In this document: in pieces, positions 44,474 through 53,075 of the stretch | Position numbering within the stretch: the stretch's first letter is position 1 | How the letters are laid out: every line of letters starts with the position of its first letter | Assembly: GCA_014380365.1 (NCBI GenBank) | Contig: JACMJZ010000018.1 | Span: forward strand, 1 to 62,082 | DNA from: Pyrinomonadaceae bacterium | GTDB lineage: Bacteria > Acidobacteriota > Blastocatellia > Pyrinomonadales > Pyrinomonadaceae | DNA length: 62,082 nucleotides | Direction: 5' to 3' | Program-made: the position numbers and the translations under genes | The notes under the pieces: model-generated | Databases searched by the model: none | The model's input: only the letters and a program-made list of their open reading frames with translations | What the model was told of the DNA's origin: nothing

Positions 44474-45658
44474 ATGTCATTAAACGAAACTGCCCCACCG
44501 ATTTCCCTTTCCGAGCTTTTACGGAAACTTTCCGAACTCGGCGGTTCGGATCTGCACATCACTACCGGCACAGCTCCACAGGTTCGTGTCGACGGACATC
44601 TGCGACAGCTCGAGGGCTATCGCCAGATGACCTCCAGCGACACCAAGCAGCTCGCTTACTCCGTGCTCACCGACGCGCAGAAGCATCGTTTCGAAGAACA
44701 ACTGGAGCTGGACTTCTCTTTCGGCGTCAAAGGTCTCTCACGCTTTCGCGCCAACCTTTTTAACCAGCGCGGCGCTGTTGGTGCGGTTTTCCGTGCCATT
44801 CCTTATGAGATCAAGCCCTTCGAGGAACTCGGTCTGCCCGCGGTCGTGCAGAAGTTATGCGATAAGCCCCGCGGCTTAATTCTGGTCACTGGCCCAACCG
44901 GCTCCGGCAAGTCAACTACGCTGGCGGCGATGGTCGACAAGATCAATCGCGACCGGCACGAACATATTCTGACCATCGAAGACCCAATTGAATTCCTGCA
45001 TAACCACAAAGGCTGTTTGGTTAACCAACGCGAAGTTAACGCTGATACCCACGGCTTTTCCGCAGCGCTGCGCACCGCGTTGCGACAGGATCCCGACATT
45101 GTGCTTGTGGGTGAAATGCGCGACCTGGAGACAATTGAGTCAGCCTTACGCATCGCTGAGACGGGCCACTTAACCCTCGCAACGTTGCACACAAATTCCG
45201 CCGCCTCCACGATCAATCGCATCATTGACGTCTTCCCTTCCGATCAACAAGCGCAGATTCGCGCGCAACTTTCACTGGTACTCGAAGGCATCCTGTGTCA
45301 GGCGTTACTTCCCCGCGCGGAGAAAACCGGGCGCGCCATGGCTCTGGAGATTCTGATTCCCAACGGGGCCATCAGAAACCTGATTCGCGAAGACAAAGTT
45401 CACCAGATTTATTCGATGATGCAGACCGGCCAGGACAAATACGGGATGCAAACTTTCAACCAGGCGCTCGCGACGCTGTATCACAAACGACAGATAACGA
45501 TGGATACCGCCATGCAGCGTTCTTCAAACGTTGACGAACTAAAAGAGCTGATCGAGCGAGGTTCGGGAATCAACGTCAACAGCAACGGCGGCAATACGCC
45601 AAAGAACCCCAGCCCATACGCCCAGGCGCGGCCAATCGGCACCCGACCGGCAGTTTAA
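44474..45658 (+). CDS. pilT: Twitching motility retraction ATPase PilT
   Basis: PilT is the hexameric ATPase that depolymerises the pilus and drives twitching. The 394-residue protein has the N-terminal PilT domain (GSDLHITTGTAPQVRVDGHL), Walker A GPTGSGKS at 140-147, an Asp box (VLVGEMRDLETIESALRIAE), a His box (TGHLTLATLHTNSA), and the retraction-specific AIRNLIREDKVHQI in place of PilB's zinc motif. A C-terminal tail of ~40 residues rich in Asn, Pro and Gly is probably disordered. pilC follows after 30 bases. Confidence 0.95.
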   Translation: MSLNETAPPISLSELLRKLSELGGSDLHITTGTAPQVRVDGHLRQLEGYRQMTSSDTKQLAYSVLTDAQKHRFEEQLELDFSFGVKGLSRFRANLFNQRGAVGAVFRAIPYEIKPFEELGLPAVVQKLCDKPRGLILVTGPTGSGKSTTLAAMVDKINRDRHEHILTIEDPIEFLHNHKGCLVNQREVNADTHGFSAALRTALRQDPDIVLVGEMRDLETIESALRIAETGHLTLATLHTNSAASTINRIIDVFPSDQQAQIRAQLSLVLEGILCQALLPRAEKTGRAMALEILIPNGAIRNLIREDKVHQIYSMMQTGQDKYGMQTFNQALATLYHKRQITMDTAMQRSSNVDELKELIERGSGINVNSNGGNTPKNPSPYAQARPIGTRPAV

Positions 45659-45688
45659 CTAACAGACTCAAACCTGGAGCACTCAGCT

Positions 45689-46918
45689 ATGCCTACTTAC
45701 GTATTCAAGGGCCGCAACAAACTCAACGAGATCATCGTCGGTGAACGTGTCGCCGACAACCGCGAGGCGTTGCGGCAGATACTCCGCCGCGAGCAAGTCA
45801 CGCTCACGTCCGTGAAAGAAAAGGGACGCGAGATCGGCATTCCCAAAATCGGCGGACGCAAGAAAGTAAAGGCCAAAGACCTTTCGATATTTACGCGCCA
45901 GTTTTCGGTAATGATCGACGCGGGTCTGCCTCTCGTGCAGTGCCTGGACATCCTGGGCCAGCAGCAGGAGAACAAATACTTTCAGCAAGTCCTGATGCAG
46001 GTGAGACAGGATGTTGAGGAAGGTTCGACTTTGGCCGCCGCCATGGCGCGCCACCCCAAGGTTTTCGATCAGCTTTACTCGAACATGGTCGACGCGGGCG
46101 AGACCGGCGGTATTCTTGACCTGATCCTGCAGCGTCTCTCAACCTTCATTGAAAAGCTGGTGAAGTTGAAACGCGATGTGATCTCGGCAATGGTTTATCC
46201 CGCGGCCGTGATCGTCATGGCTATCGCGGCGGTGGCCGTGATCATGGTGGTCGTAATTCCGCAGTTTCAAAATATCTTCCTCGGTCTGCTCGGTCCCGAC
46301 GAGCAGTTGCCGCTACCCACGCGAATCGTAACCGGCATCAGCGGCTTCCTGGCTGGTTGGGGCGGCCTGGTCATCCTCGTGACGATCATCGCCACCGTAG
46401 TAGCGATACGCTTCTACTACAAGACTCCGGGCGGAAGAAAAGTTATTGACAGGGTCATGTTGAAGCTTCCGGTGCTGGGCGACATCATGCGCAAGATTGC
46501 GGTTGCCCGATTTGCTCGGACCCTTTCGACCCTGCTGTCTTCAGGCGTACCTATTCTTCAGTCGCTTGATATCACTGCTCGCACTGCCGGCAACGTGATC
46601 ATCGAAGAAGCGATCACCAGCGTGCGCGTGGGGGTGGAACGCGGCGAAAACTTTGTCGATCCTTTGAAGGCCACAGATGTCTTCCCACACATGGTGGCGC
46701 AGATGATCGGAATCGGCGAACAGACCGGCGCGCTCGATGCGATGCTTGGAAAGATTGCTGATTTTTATGAACAGGAAGTGGACTCGGCAATCGCAAACCT
46801 GCTGACGATGATCGAACCACTCCTAATCGGCTTCCTCGGCGTCACCATCGGCTCGATCGTCATCGCGATGTATCTGCCTTTGTTCACCCTAATCGGAAAA
46901 CTTTCGCAGGGACACTAA
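45689..46918 (+). CDS. pilC: Type IV pilus inner-membrane platform protein PilC
   Basis: PilC is the inner-membrane platform that couples PilB/PilT to pilus (dis)assembly. In its 409 residues it has the two duplicated T2SSF helical domains (FTRQFSVMIDAGLPLVQCLD and FARTLSTLLSSGVPILQSLD), three transmembrane helices (~170-195, ~218-240, ~378-400), and an N-terminal cytoplasmic segment. The gene ends the first half of the pil locus. In Myxococcus pilS comes next, but here about 11 kb intervenes. Confidence 0.95.
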   Translation: MPTYVFKGRNKLNEIIVGERVADNREALRQILRREQVTLTSVKEKGREIGIPKIGGRKKVKAKDLSIFTRQFSVMIDAGLPLVQCLDILGQQQENKYFQQVLMQVRQDVEEGSTLAAAMARHPKVFDQLYSNMVDAGETGGILDLILQRLSTFIEKLVKLKRDVISAMVYPAAVIVMAIAAVAVIMVVVIPQFQNIFLGLLGPDEQLPLPTRIVTGISGFLAGWGGLVILVTIIATVVAIRFYYKTPGGRKVIDRVMLKLPVLGDIMRKIAVARFARTLSTLLSSGVPILQSLDITARTAGNVIIEEAITSVRVGVERGENFVDPLKATDVFPHMVAQMIGIGEQTGALDAMLGKIADFYEQEVDSAIANLLTMIEPLLIGFLGVTIGSIVIAMYLPLFTLIGKLSQGH

Positions 46919-47054
46919 TCAGTTAATTCGGTTCACACTGTCGCATCCTTCGGGTCGCACAATTTAGTGGTTCATGGACGGAAGCCCGCATAGCCTCAAA
47001 CAGCTTGCGGGCTTCACTTCTAAGATACGAAGAGGATTGGAGGAAAGATTAGCC

Positions 47055-47285
47055 ATGCGCACCATTGATTTCAGTCTTTACTTCGTTACTTACAATTTTG
47101 TGATCGGGTTGTTACTCATGCTTTCAAGTGAAAAACTTGGCGCGTATGCAGGCTGCTTGATTAGATCGTCCAGTGTGAAAGCCGAGAGATTGACGCGAAT
47201 AGTGACTCTTACCTTCGGCGCTTGTATAGCCAGTTTGTCAGCCTCTGTTTACCTCTTCTTTCATGTATTGAGAATAGGTTTGTGA
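47055..47285 (+). CDS. Small two-helix membrane protein, unknown
   Basis: From the ATG at 47055, with GGAGG about ten bases upstream, the product is 76 residues. It has two hydrophobic segments (FVTYNFVIGLLLMLSS and IVTLTFGACIASLSASVYLF), so it is probably a double-pass inner-membrane protein. I do not recognise a family. It stands at the junction between the pil genes and the accessory region and could be the last gene of the pilBTC transcript. Confidence 0.55.
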   Translation: MRTIDFSLYFVTYNFVIGLLLMLSSEKLGAYAGCLIRSSSVKAERLTRIVTLTFGACIASLSASVYLFFHVLRIGL

Positions 47286-47439
47286 TTTGCGCGATTGGCG
47301 GTTGGCGGCAGCCGTGAATCTTCGTAGGACCGAAACTATAAACTTCCGCTTTAGACAGTCAGACTATTCCCATCGCCCGCAACTCCTCATGCACAGGATT
47401 GGCGGGCGATATCGTGCGCATCCACACTCGCTCTTCAAA

Positions 47440-47712
47440 AGTCTCCATTCAGCCGTGCAAAGCCTCGATTCTGACCTGCAAACCACCTATTCAGGGGCGC
47501 AGAGCCTCGATTAAGCGCTGCAAAGCATCCATTCAGGCCTGCAAAGTCTCCATTCTGACCTGCAAACTCCCCATTCAGACGTGCAAAGTCTCGATTAAGC
47601 GCCGCAAACTCCCCATTCAGCTGTGCATCGCCTCGATTAAGTGCTGCAGAGTACCCATTCAGGCGTGCAAACTCTTCATTCAGACGTGCAAAGTCCCCGT
47701 TCAGCGGTGCGC
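47440..47712. repeat. 21-nt-period degenerate tandem array (CATTCAG..GTGCAAA)
   Basis: About thirteen units with period 21 alternate CATTCAG and GATTAAG starts with GTGCAAA(C/G)TC halves. One frame reads a heptapeptide of CKxxIQT type, but it has no ribosome binding site or start and shows the constraint expected of the DNA period. It lies upstream of the hypothetical gene at 48153, much like the array at 1184-1440. Confidence 0.75.
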
Positions 47713-47775
47713 AATCTGGCCTAAAGGCGTGGTTTCCTCAGTAAATCACGCGTTTCCATCGTAAACAACTACAAT

Positions 47776-47990
47776 AATGAATAACGCTGAAAGCGTTAGC
47801 TAATTCCTGCCCAGGGTTGCAGCAACCCTGGGACAGAGCGCCCTTAGAGAATCAAAACGCTGAAAGCGTTGTTGTGCCAAAGCGAGTAGCGAACTCCTTC
47901 AGAGTTCGCTAACAGACTTTTGTGCATTGGCATCCCAGGGTTGCAACAACCCTGTGCTGACATTAGCCAACGCTTTCGGCGTAACTCTTG
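47776..47990. repeat. Hairpin cluster (AACGCTGAAAGCGTT / CCCAGGGTTGCAGCAACC)
   Basis: The sequence alternates AACGCT-GAA-AGCGTT hairpins (47787, 47861) with CCAGGGTTGC-A-GCAACCCTGG (47813) and its relative at 47935, plus AGCGAACTC..GAGTTCGCT. The pattern, nested and mirror-like, resembles hairpin repeats common in Planctomycetes and Acidobacteria intergenes. Confidence 0.75.
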
Positions 47991-48152
47991 GCGCGCGCGG
48001 GCCCCACACGTGCTAAAATCCGCCTCGCATTGACTCATGGACGGCAGTCCCCACCTCGCTGCAGAGGGACTGCGATCCATTTAAGCTCACTCCTCGATCC
48101 TCATAAGACCGGGTGGTGAAAACCTTCAACCCCATTCCCAGGAGGTTTCCCA

Positions 48153-48851
48153 ATGGACGATTCAGACAACAGGAAACATCAGACCTTTACCCGCATGCAG
48201 GGTTTCGGAGTAGCGCACACTTCCGACTTTGCACCCACCAGCCTTGCTACTCAACTCTTCGCCACGCTCGCCGGCATTGTCACCAGAATGGACGCGCACG
48301 CAGCTACGCAGGTATCCAGCCGCGGCGCCGCGCGCGAGGGCACGACCACCCGCGGTCAGGCGCGAGAGGAGTTGCGCGCGGACTTGATCGCCATCAACCG
48401 CACCGCGCGCGCATTGGCCGCCGACGTGCCCGGAATCAACGACAAGTTTCGCGTGCCGCCTGTCGGCAACGATCAGGCTCTGTTAAATGCCGCGCGCGCC
48501 GCCGCTGTGGACGCGGCGCCACTCCAGGCCCGGTTCATCGCGCTCGAAATGCCCGCCGACTTTCTCACCGACCTGAACGATGACATTGCTCGCCTTGAAG
48601 AGACCATGGGCAAACAATCGAGCGGCGTTGGCAACGCGGTGGCGGCAAAGGTGGCGATTGAGGCAACAGTCGATCAGGGAGTTGCGGTGCGCGACAAACT
48701 CGACGCGATCATGAAGAACAAGTATGCAAACGATCCGGCTACGCTGGCGGAGTGGGCCAGCGCCAGTCACATCGAACGCGCCCCGCGCCGCAAGAAGGCA
48801 CCCGCGACACCCGGCACCGGCGAAACCAATGAGCCGCCAACCGGCAGCTGA
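48153..48851 (+). CDS. Hypothetical helical protein with basic tail
   Basis: A 232-residue product from an ATG with AGGAGG eight bases upstream. No signal peptide or transmembrane segment is visible. The middle (residues ~40-190) is rich in Ala, Arg and Asp and predicted helical (AREELRADLIAINRTARALA; DFLTDLNDDIARLEETMGKQ). The C-terminal ~30 residues are basic and Pro/Thr-rich. I recall similar unnamed proteins with FN3-type or repeat neighbours in Acidobacteria but cannot give a function. It is GC-rich compared with the genes at 52-53 kb. Confidence 0.65.
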   Translation: MDDSDNRKHQTFTRMQGFGVAHTSDFAPTSLATQLFATLAGIVTRMDAHAATQVSSRGAAREGTTTRGQAREELRADLIAINRTARALAADVPGINDKFRVPPVGNDQALLNAARAAAVDAAPLQARFIALEMPADFLTDLNDDIARLEETMGKQSSGVGNAVAAKVAIEATVDQGVAVRDKLDAIMKNKYANDPATLAEWASASHIERAPRRKKAPATPGTGETNEPPTGS

Positions 48852-48854
48852 GTA

Positions 48855-48942
48855 GGACAGGCATTCCTGCCTGTCCCTTGCGCCGAACGAGTGATGGGCA
48901 GGAGTCCTTAATAAATTAATGGACAGGCATGAATGCCTGTCC
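48855..48942. repeat. Paired GGACAGGCAT hairpins
   Basis: Two hairpins, GGACAGGC/GCCTGTCC at 48855-48876 and GGACAGGCAT/ATGCCTGTCC at 48921-48942. The first is 3 bases after the hypothetical gene and could help end its transcript. Confidence 0.75.
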
Positions 48943-49026
48943 CTACAAATTTCCTGGTCTCCGCTGCGAGGCTAGACCCCGGCGGATGCGGGTTTCAGTC
49001 GCTAATTCGTCTATTCCAATGGCGAT

Positions 49027-49135
49027 GCCCAACAAAGCCTTGCAGCTGATAGCGAGGTAGCAGGCTTCTCAAGTAGTTTCTTACTTCGCGTCTTGAATGC
49101 TGATCGCGCGCCGCAGTTGAAGGCAGTCGTTGGGC
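49027..49135 (+). other. Integron attC site 1 (109 nt)
   Basis: The outer boxes GCCCAAC (RYYYAAC) and GTTGGGC (GTTRRRY) are exact inverse complements. Inside, CCTTGCAGCTG near the left box pairs with CAGTTGAAGG near the right one with one extra G, the kind of unpaired base that orients attC recombination. Length 109 nt is within the attC range. It shares AACAAAGCCTTGCAGCTGA with the site at 51815. Confidence 0.75.
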
Positions 49136-49194
49136 GGCGATGGAGCTACTTCCCGGAACGAAAGTCTGGCAGCAAATGAAGGAGGATTAAGGTA

Positions 49195-50847
49195 ATGACA
49201 ACACGTTCGATAACGAAGCACCCGAAGGCATCTCACGCCAACAGTGAAGAACTCAGTGTGAAGATCCAGCCCTTCGGTCCCAGCGCGGAGCAAGTTCAGG
49301 CGCTCACGCAATCCGTTACGAAACACCCGACCATCCAAAAGTATCTGGCGAAAACTCGCCACCGTCTGTTGCGCATCGATCTGCTCGACCCCGCCGAGGA
49401 GGCGAAGTCTGCCCGGCCGAAGCCGCCAAATCGCTTCCAGGCCACTTTTTTCGACTACACGAACAACCGTACCGTGTTCGCGACGGGTAGCCTGTCCAGG
49501 CCGGCGACGCTGGAGCTCGCTGAATCAGGACTTCAGCCGAGGCCGAGCCAGGAGGAGTTCGACGAGGCCGTCCGCATCGTCATGAGGGATCCTGAAATCG
49601 GCGCGGCGTTGCGCGAGCAGCGCCTGCGGCCCTACCGCCCGATGCCGCCGCTCGTGCTGGAGGAAATGCCCGACGGGCGAGCGGAGCGCACGGTCGCGGT
49701 GGGCCTGCTGCCGCCCGAGGGCGCGCGTGACCACGAAATCGTCGGCGTCAACATGATCAAACGGAAGCTGGTTCGCTATGCGCCCAGCGAGCGCGGTCGC
49801 GCGCCGGCGATGGCGGCGGCCCACAATCCGATCTGCGGCCTGCCGAACGCCAACCAGGCCACGGCCAGCGGCGTCGCCGGCAGCGTCTGGGTGACCGTCA
49901 AGCAGGGTGGTATCACGGTCTGGAAGTTTCTCCTGGTGCGCCCCGCGGCCTCCTCTGGAACCAACGGTTCCGGTGTCGAATTGCGTTTTGTCGACTACCG
50001 CGGCAAGCGCCTGCTTTACCGTGCGCACGTGCCCATCCTCAACGTGAAGTACGATGGCAACGCCTGCGGTCCCTACCGGGACTGGCAAGATCAGGAAGGA
50101 ATGATTGTGGCCAATGGCACCGATGTGGCGCCCGGTTTCCGCCTCTGCCCCACGCCTGCGACGACCATTCTCGATACGGGATCCGACGTCGGTAATTTCC
50201 TCGGCGTCGCCATCTACGTGCAGGGACAGGAGGTCGTCCTCGTCAGTGAGATGGAAGCGGGCTGGTATCGTTACGTCAGCCTTTGGCGGCTGCACACGGA
50301 TGGCACCATCCGCCCGCGCTTTGGCTTCTCGGCGGTGAAGAGTTCATGCGTGTGCACGGTGCATCATCACCACGCGTATTGGCGGCTCGACTTCGATGTC
50401 CGCACGGCGGGCAACAACCTCGTCCGCGAGTTCAACGATCCGCCCCTCGTCGGCGGTTCCAACTGGCACAACAAGAACTACGAGATCCGCCGCCCGCGCG
50501 ACCTGGCGCGGAAACGGAAATGGCGGGTGGAAAACAAATCCACCGGCGAAGCCTACGACATCGTCCCCGGCGCCACCGACGGCGTGGCGACGGCGATGCT
50601 GGACTGGCCGTTCCCGCGCGGCGACGTCTGGATGCTGCGCTATCGCGGCTCCGAGATCGACGATGGCGTGGTCGCCGTGGGCCCACCGTACGAGGCCGGC
50701 CTCGATGCCTGGGTAAACGACGAATCGCTCAACGGCGCCGATGTGGTCGTCTGGTATGGCGCGCATTTCAGCCACGACCTCGCCCACGAGAAGCCCGGCG
50801 AGTTCGGTCATATCGTCGGCCCGGACCTGAAGCGGGTGAAGTGGTGA
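49195..50847 (+). CDS. Divergent copper amine oxidase-like protein in an integron cassette
   Basis: The 550-residue protein resembles copper amine oxidases through its C-terminal ~330 residues. The clearest matches are the copper-binding HxH region followed by RLDFDV (VHHHHAYWRLDFDVRTAGNN, H390-H393), a WRLHTDGTIRPRFGF strand pair, and the end VVVWYGAHFSHDLAHEKP, where the third copper histidine is expected. Where normal enzymes have the topaquinone-forming N-Y-[DE]-Y, this protein has G-W-Y358-R-Y, so the tyrosine is kept but its flanks are changed. No signal peptide is seen. attC sites flank the gene. AGGAGG with AATGA-type spacing precedes the ATG. Activity is uncertain. Confidence 0.72.
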   Translation: MTTRSITKHPKASHANSEELSVKIQPFGPSAEQVQALTQSVTKHPTIQKYLAKTRHRLLRIDLLDPAEEAKSARPKPPNRFQATFFDYTNNRTVFATGSLSRPATLELAESGLQPRPSQEEFDEAVRIVMRDPEIGAALREQRLRPYRPMPPLVLEEMPDGRAERTVAVGLLPPEGARDHEIVGVNMIKRKLVRYAPSERGRAPAMAAAHNPICGLPNANQATASGVAGSVWVTVKQGGITVWKFLLVRPAASSGTNGSGVELRFVDYRGKRLLYRAHVPILNVKYDGNACGPYRDWQDQEGMIVANGTDVAPGFRLCPTPATTILDTGSDVGNFLGVAIYVQGQEVVLVSEMEAGWYRYVSLWRLHTDGTIRPRFGFSAVKSSCVCTVHHHHAYWRLDFDVRTAGNNLVREFNDPPLVGGSNWHNKNYEIRRPRDLARKRKWRVENKSTGEAYDIVPGATDGVATAMLDWPFPRGDVWMLRYRGSEIDDGVVAVGPPYEAGLDAWVNDESLNGADVVVWYGAHFSHDLAHEKPGEFGHIVGPDLKRVKW

Positions 50848-50865
50848 CGCCAGACACCTCGCGCC

Positions 50866-50926
50866 GCCCAACAATCGGCTGCAGCGGACGCCCGGAAGCG
50901 GGCGCCGCTGAGCCGAGGCGTTAGAC
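50866..50926 (+). other. Integron attC site 2 (61 nt)
   Basis: GCCCAAC and GTTAGAC bound a textbook hairpin: TCGGCT pairs with AGCCGA, then an unpaired G, CAGCGG pairs with CCGCTG, and ACGCCC meets GGGCG around a short loop. Size and structure match a classical 59-base element. It lies 18 bases after the amine-oxidase-like gene, in the orientation expected at a cassette 3' end. Confidence 0.88.
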
Positions 50927-51000
50927 GCCACGCCCTCATCAAAACTGCGGATGCGTGGATGGGAATTGACTATGATCGCTTGATAATTGAAAAGGAGAAT

Positions 51001-51663
51001 ATGATGATACTGCCCGAACCAACAAAGGAAGAAATTGATCACCGGACGCTGAAACTACTGGTTGGCCTCATGGCTTTGAGTCTTGGAAGTCTCACCAGTT
51101 TCTTCGCAAGTTCAAAGATAGAATCCATTAGCGCTTCGTACTGGGAGGCTGGCTGGTCGCAGAGCATCTTCGTTGGATTCTTGTTTGCAATCGCAGCTTT
51201 CCTGCTTGCCTACAACGGCTTTTCAAAATCTGAGATGCTGATGAGCAAGTTTGCGGCGGTGGGGGCACTTGGCGTCGCACTCTTCCCATGCGGTTGCAAA
51301 GGCAATCCAGAAATAATCCCGTACGTTCATTTTGGATCGGCGGCAGTCATGTTCCTGATCCTAGTCTACTTTTGCTATGTGTTCTACAAGCGTTCTCGCG
51401 CAAAGGGCCACACTGAGGCGAATCGGCGTGCGTTCATCTATGTCCTCTGCGGAATTGTAATCATTGCTTCCATTCTGACAATGGTTATCGACAAGGCTAC
51501 TGGTGGAGTTTTAAGTTCCAGGATTGTGCGCTTAGTCTTCTACTGTGAGAGAGCAGGATTGGTGGCCTTCGGAATATCATGGCTTACGGCTAGTCGGGTG
51601 CTTCCCGTCCTCACGCGGAGCGATGAGCGGTTCTCACCCTTGGAGACAGGCGCTGCTAAATAG
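51001..51663 (+). CDS. Polytopic membrane protein, unknown (cassette gene)
   Basis: The ATG at 51001 has AAGGAG five bases upstream; the frame upstream to 50959 is not needed. The product has 220 residues with about six hydrophobic segments, beginning TLKLLVGLMALSLGSLTSFF, then SIFVGFLFAIAAFLLAYNGF, and ending LVAFGISWLTASRVLPVL. The pattern ESISASYWE..FVGFLFAIAAFLLAYNGF recalls a family of unnamed DUF998-like integral membrane proteins, but I cannot be certain. It lies in the cassette between attC sites 2 and 3. Its cysteine pair FPCGC is unusual for that family. Confidence 0.65.
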   Translation: MMILPEPTKEEIDHRTLKLLVGLMALSLGSLTSFFASSKIESISASYWEAGWSQSIFVGFLFAIAAFLLAYNGFSKSEMLMSKFAAVGALGVALFPCGCKGNPEIIPYVHFGSAAVMFLILVYFCYVFYKRSRAKGHTEANRRAFIYVLCGIVIIASILTMVIDKATGGVLSSRIVRLVFYCERAGLVAFGISWLTASRVLPVLTRSDERFSPLETGAAK

Positions 51664-51814
51664 CGTCGAAACTCCTCGGAGATCGCAGGCGCCGTCAGGC
51701 GTGGCAGAAAACCATGCTTGCGATTAATGAGAGAGGCGGCAAGCCGTTTGCCCAAAGTAAACCTAGAGAGCTTCGGAGGCAGACCTTGTGGAAATCCGTT
51801 ACCCCAACGGCAAC

Positions 51815-51889
51815 GTCTAACAAAGCCTTGCAGCTGACGGCCCGATAGCCTGCTTCTCAAGCAATCCGTTGCAGCTGTCTGAGTTGGCC
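51815..51889 (+). other. Integron attC site 3 (probable)
   Basis: GTCTAAC (a perfect RYYYAAC box) is followed by AAAGCCTTGCAGCTGA, the same left half as attC 1. CAGCTGACGG pairs with CCGT-TG-CAGCTG. The right box is degenerate (GTTGGCC instead of GTTRRRY), in the position held by GTTGGGC in attC 1. DNA from 51664 to here carries no gene. Confidence 0.6.
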
Positions 51890-51948
51890 ACATAACTCAC
51901 AGCTCACCTGTCCCTTGCACCAATGTGGGATATCAACTGGAGAACATC

Positions 51949-52719
51949 ATGCCAAACAAGCCGACCATAGCTTTCCCGGTAACAGTAACCAAAGAAGATT
52001 TGGACGAGCGATTGGGCGGATGGCGATGCCCTTCGCTTAAGATTCCGGGGGCCAGAGTTGAAGATCTTCTAGTTCTCGGCAATCGCGTAAACAGTTCTCA
52101 CTTTGTCGTGGATCATGAGCTTGGCATCGTGCGCTGGGCAGGTCCCGAACCTACTCCGGAAGGAGCGACCATAATTATCAAGTTAACTGAGGAATTGTCG
52201 ACGAAAGAATTAACCCTCAGGTGGAAGAAGCTCGCAATTATTATTCCGATTATTACTGTAGTTCTCGCTGGGATATTTTCATATCAGTTTAGGAGGCCGG
52301 AGCAGATCGATAATCCACCCTTGCCATATCTGCCTTCGACTTGTGAAAAGAACGTAAGGATTTCCGTACCGGTTGACATGCAACATATTTCTCTCAACGA
52401 AGACATTAAAGGAACATACAAAGATCTACCCCCAGGACATAAGATCTGGATTATGGTTTATCCCCCAACTATTAGAAGATTTTACCCGCAAGGTGAGGCC
52501 GCCCTAACTCATAATACATGGTCAGTTAAAGCTCACACCGGACTCATGCAGGAGGCGGGGAGAACATTTGAAATCTATGCTGTGCTCGTCAACGAGAGTG
52601 CTCATAATGCACTGAATTTTTATGCTGTGCGGGCCAGTGAGACAAACGTGTCTCCAGGAATGCCGGATTTACCGGAAGGGGCCGTGATCTGCCAAAGAAT
52701 ACAAGTCACACGACAGTAG
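51949..52719 (+). CDS. Single-pass membrane protein of unknown function (cassette gene)
   Basis: The ATG at 51949 follows CTGGAGAACATC. The protein has 256 residues. Residues ~1-85 form a soluble N-terminal domain (SLKIPGARVEDLLVLGNRVN; FVVDHELGIVRWAG). A transmembrane helix spans ~102-122 (LAIIIPIITVVLAGIFSYQF). The outer C-terminal part is beta-rich, with KDLPPGHKIWIMVYPPTIRR followed by FYPQGEAALT. I recall similar YPP..YYPQ modules attached to membrane anchors in bacterial conflict-type loci, but this is only a resemblance. The gene is distinctly A/T-richer than its neighbours, which fits independent capture as a cassette. Confidence 0.65.
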   Translation: MPNKPTIAFPVTVTKEDLDERLGGWRCPSLKIPGARVEDLLVLGNRVNSSHFVVDHELGIVRWAGPEPTPEGATIIIKLTEELSTKELTLRWKKLAIIIPIITVVLAGIFSYQFRRPEQIDNPPLPYLPSTCEKNVRISVPVDMQHISLNEDIKGTYKDLPPGHKIWIMVYPPTIRRFYPQGEAALTHNTWSVKAHTGLMQEAGRTFEIYAVLVNESAHNALNFYAVRASETNVSPGMPDLPEGAVICQRIQVTRQ

Positions 52720-52859
52720 AACAACGGGAAGTCACTTATGCGCAGGTCCTCGGTCGATTAAGTAGGTAGGCGACCTCCCGCCGGCGCTGCATGTTAGTTC
52801 ATTCAGGAGGAAGTTTATGTCTGGCACATCAACCGGGCATAGAAGATTTTCGCCATCGG

Positions 52860-53075
52860 CTTAGCTGGCACCCCGCGAAGGGTGGAAGATAGTAGTCAGG
52901 GGTAGGCGCTGTTTCAGCGCGCCACCCCTGGGAACGGTCAATTATCAAACGCACCCTGGAGGGGTGCCAGAAAATCTCATGCGCCCTTACAGGGCGATCC
53001 ATTAAACATGACTGATCCAGGGGTGGCGCGCTGCAGCAGCGCTTACCCCTCGCACCCCACGCGGGCTGCCCGCCT
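52860..53075. repeat. Large inverted hairpin element (CAGGGGTAGGCGCT / CCAGGGGTGGCGCG)
   Basis: GGGGTAGGCGCTGTTTCAGC at 52899 is answered by CGCGCTGCAGCAGCGCTTAC before 53050, with GCACC-CTGGA-GGGGTGCC and GCGCCCTTACAGGGCG hairpins between. A shorter relative lies at 57800-57905. From here to the next gene at 53418 I see nothing further. Confidence 0.75.

Noticed and set aside
47399-47764. Cysteine-containing heptapeptide repeat protein (CKxxIQT) on the plus strand
   Set aside because: It begins at an unsupported TTG, has no ribosome binding site, and exactly follows a 21-nt tandem array like the one at 1184. A peptide product is not excluded but not supported.
49525-50295. Long minus-strand reading frame opposite the amine-oxidase-like gene, and others at 50283-51042
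   Set aside because: High-GC shadow frames of a clear coding sequence; composition His/Arg/Ala-rich and without starts.
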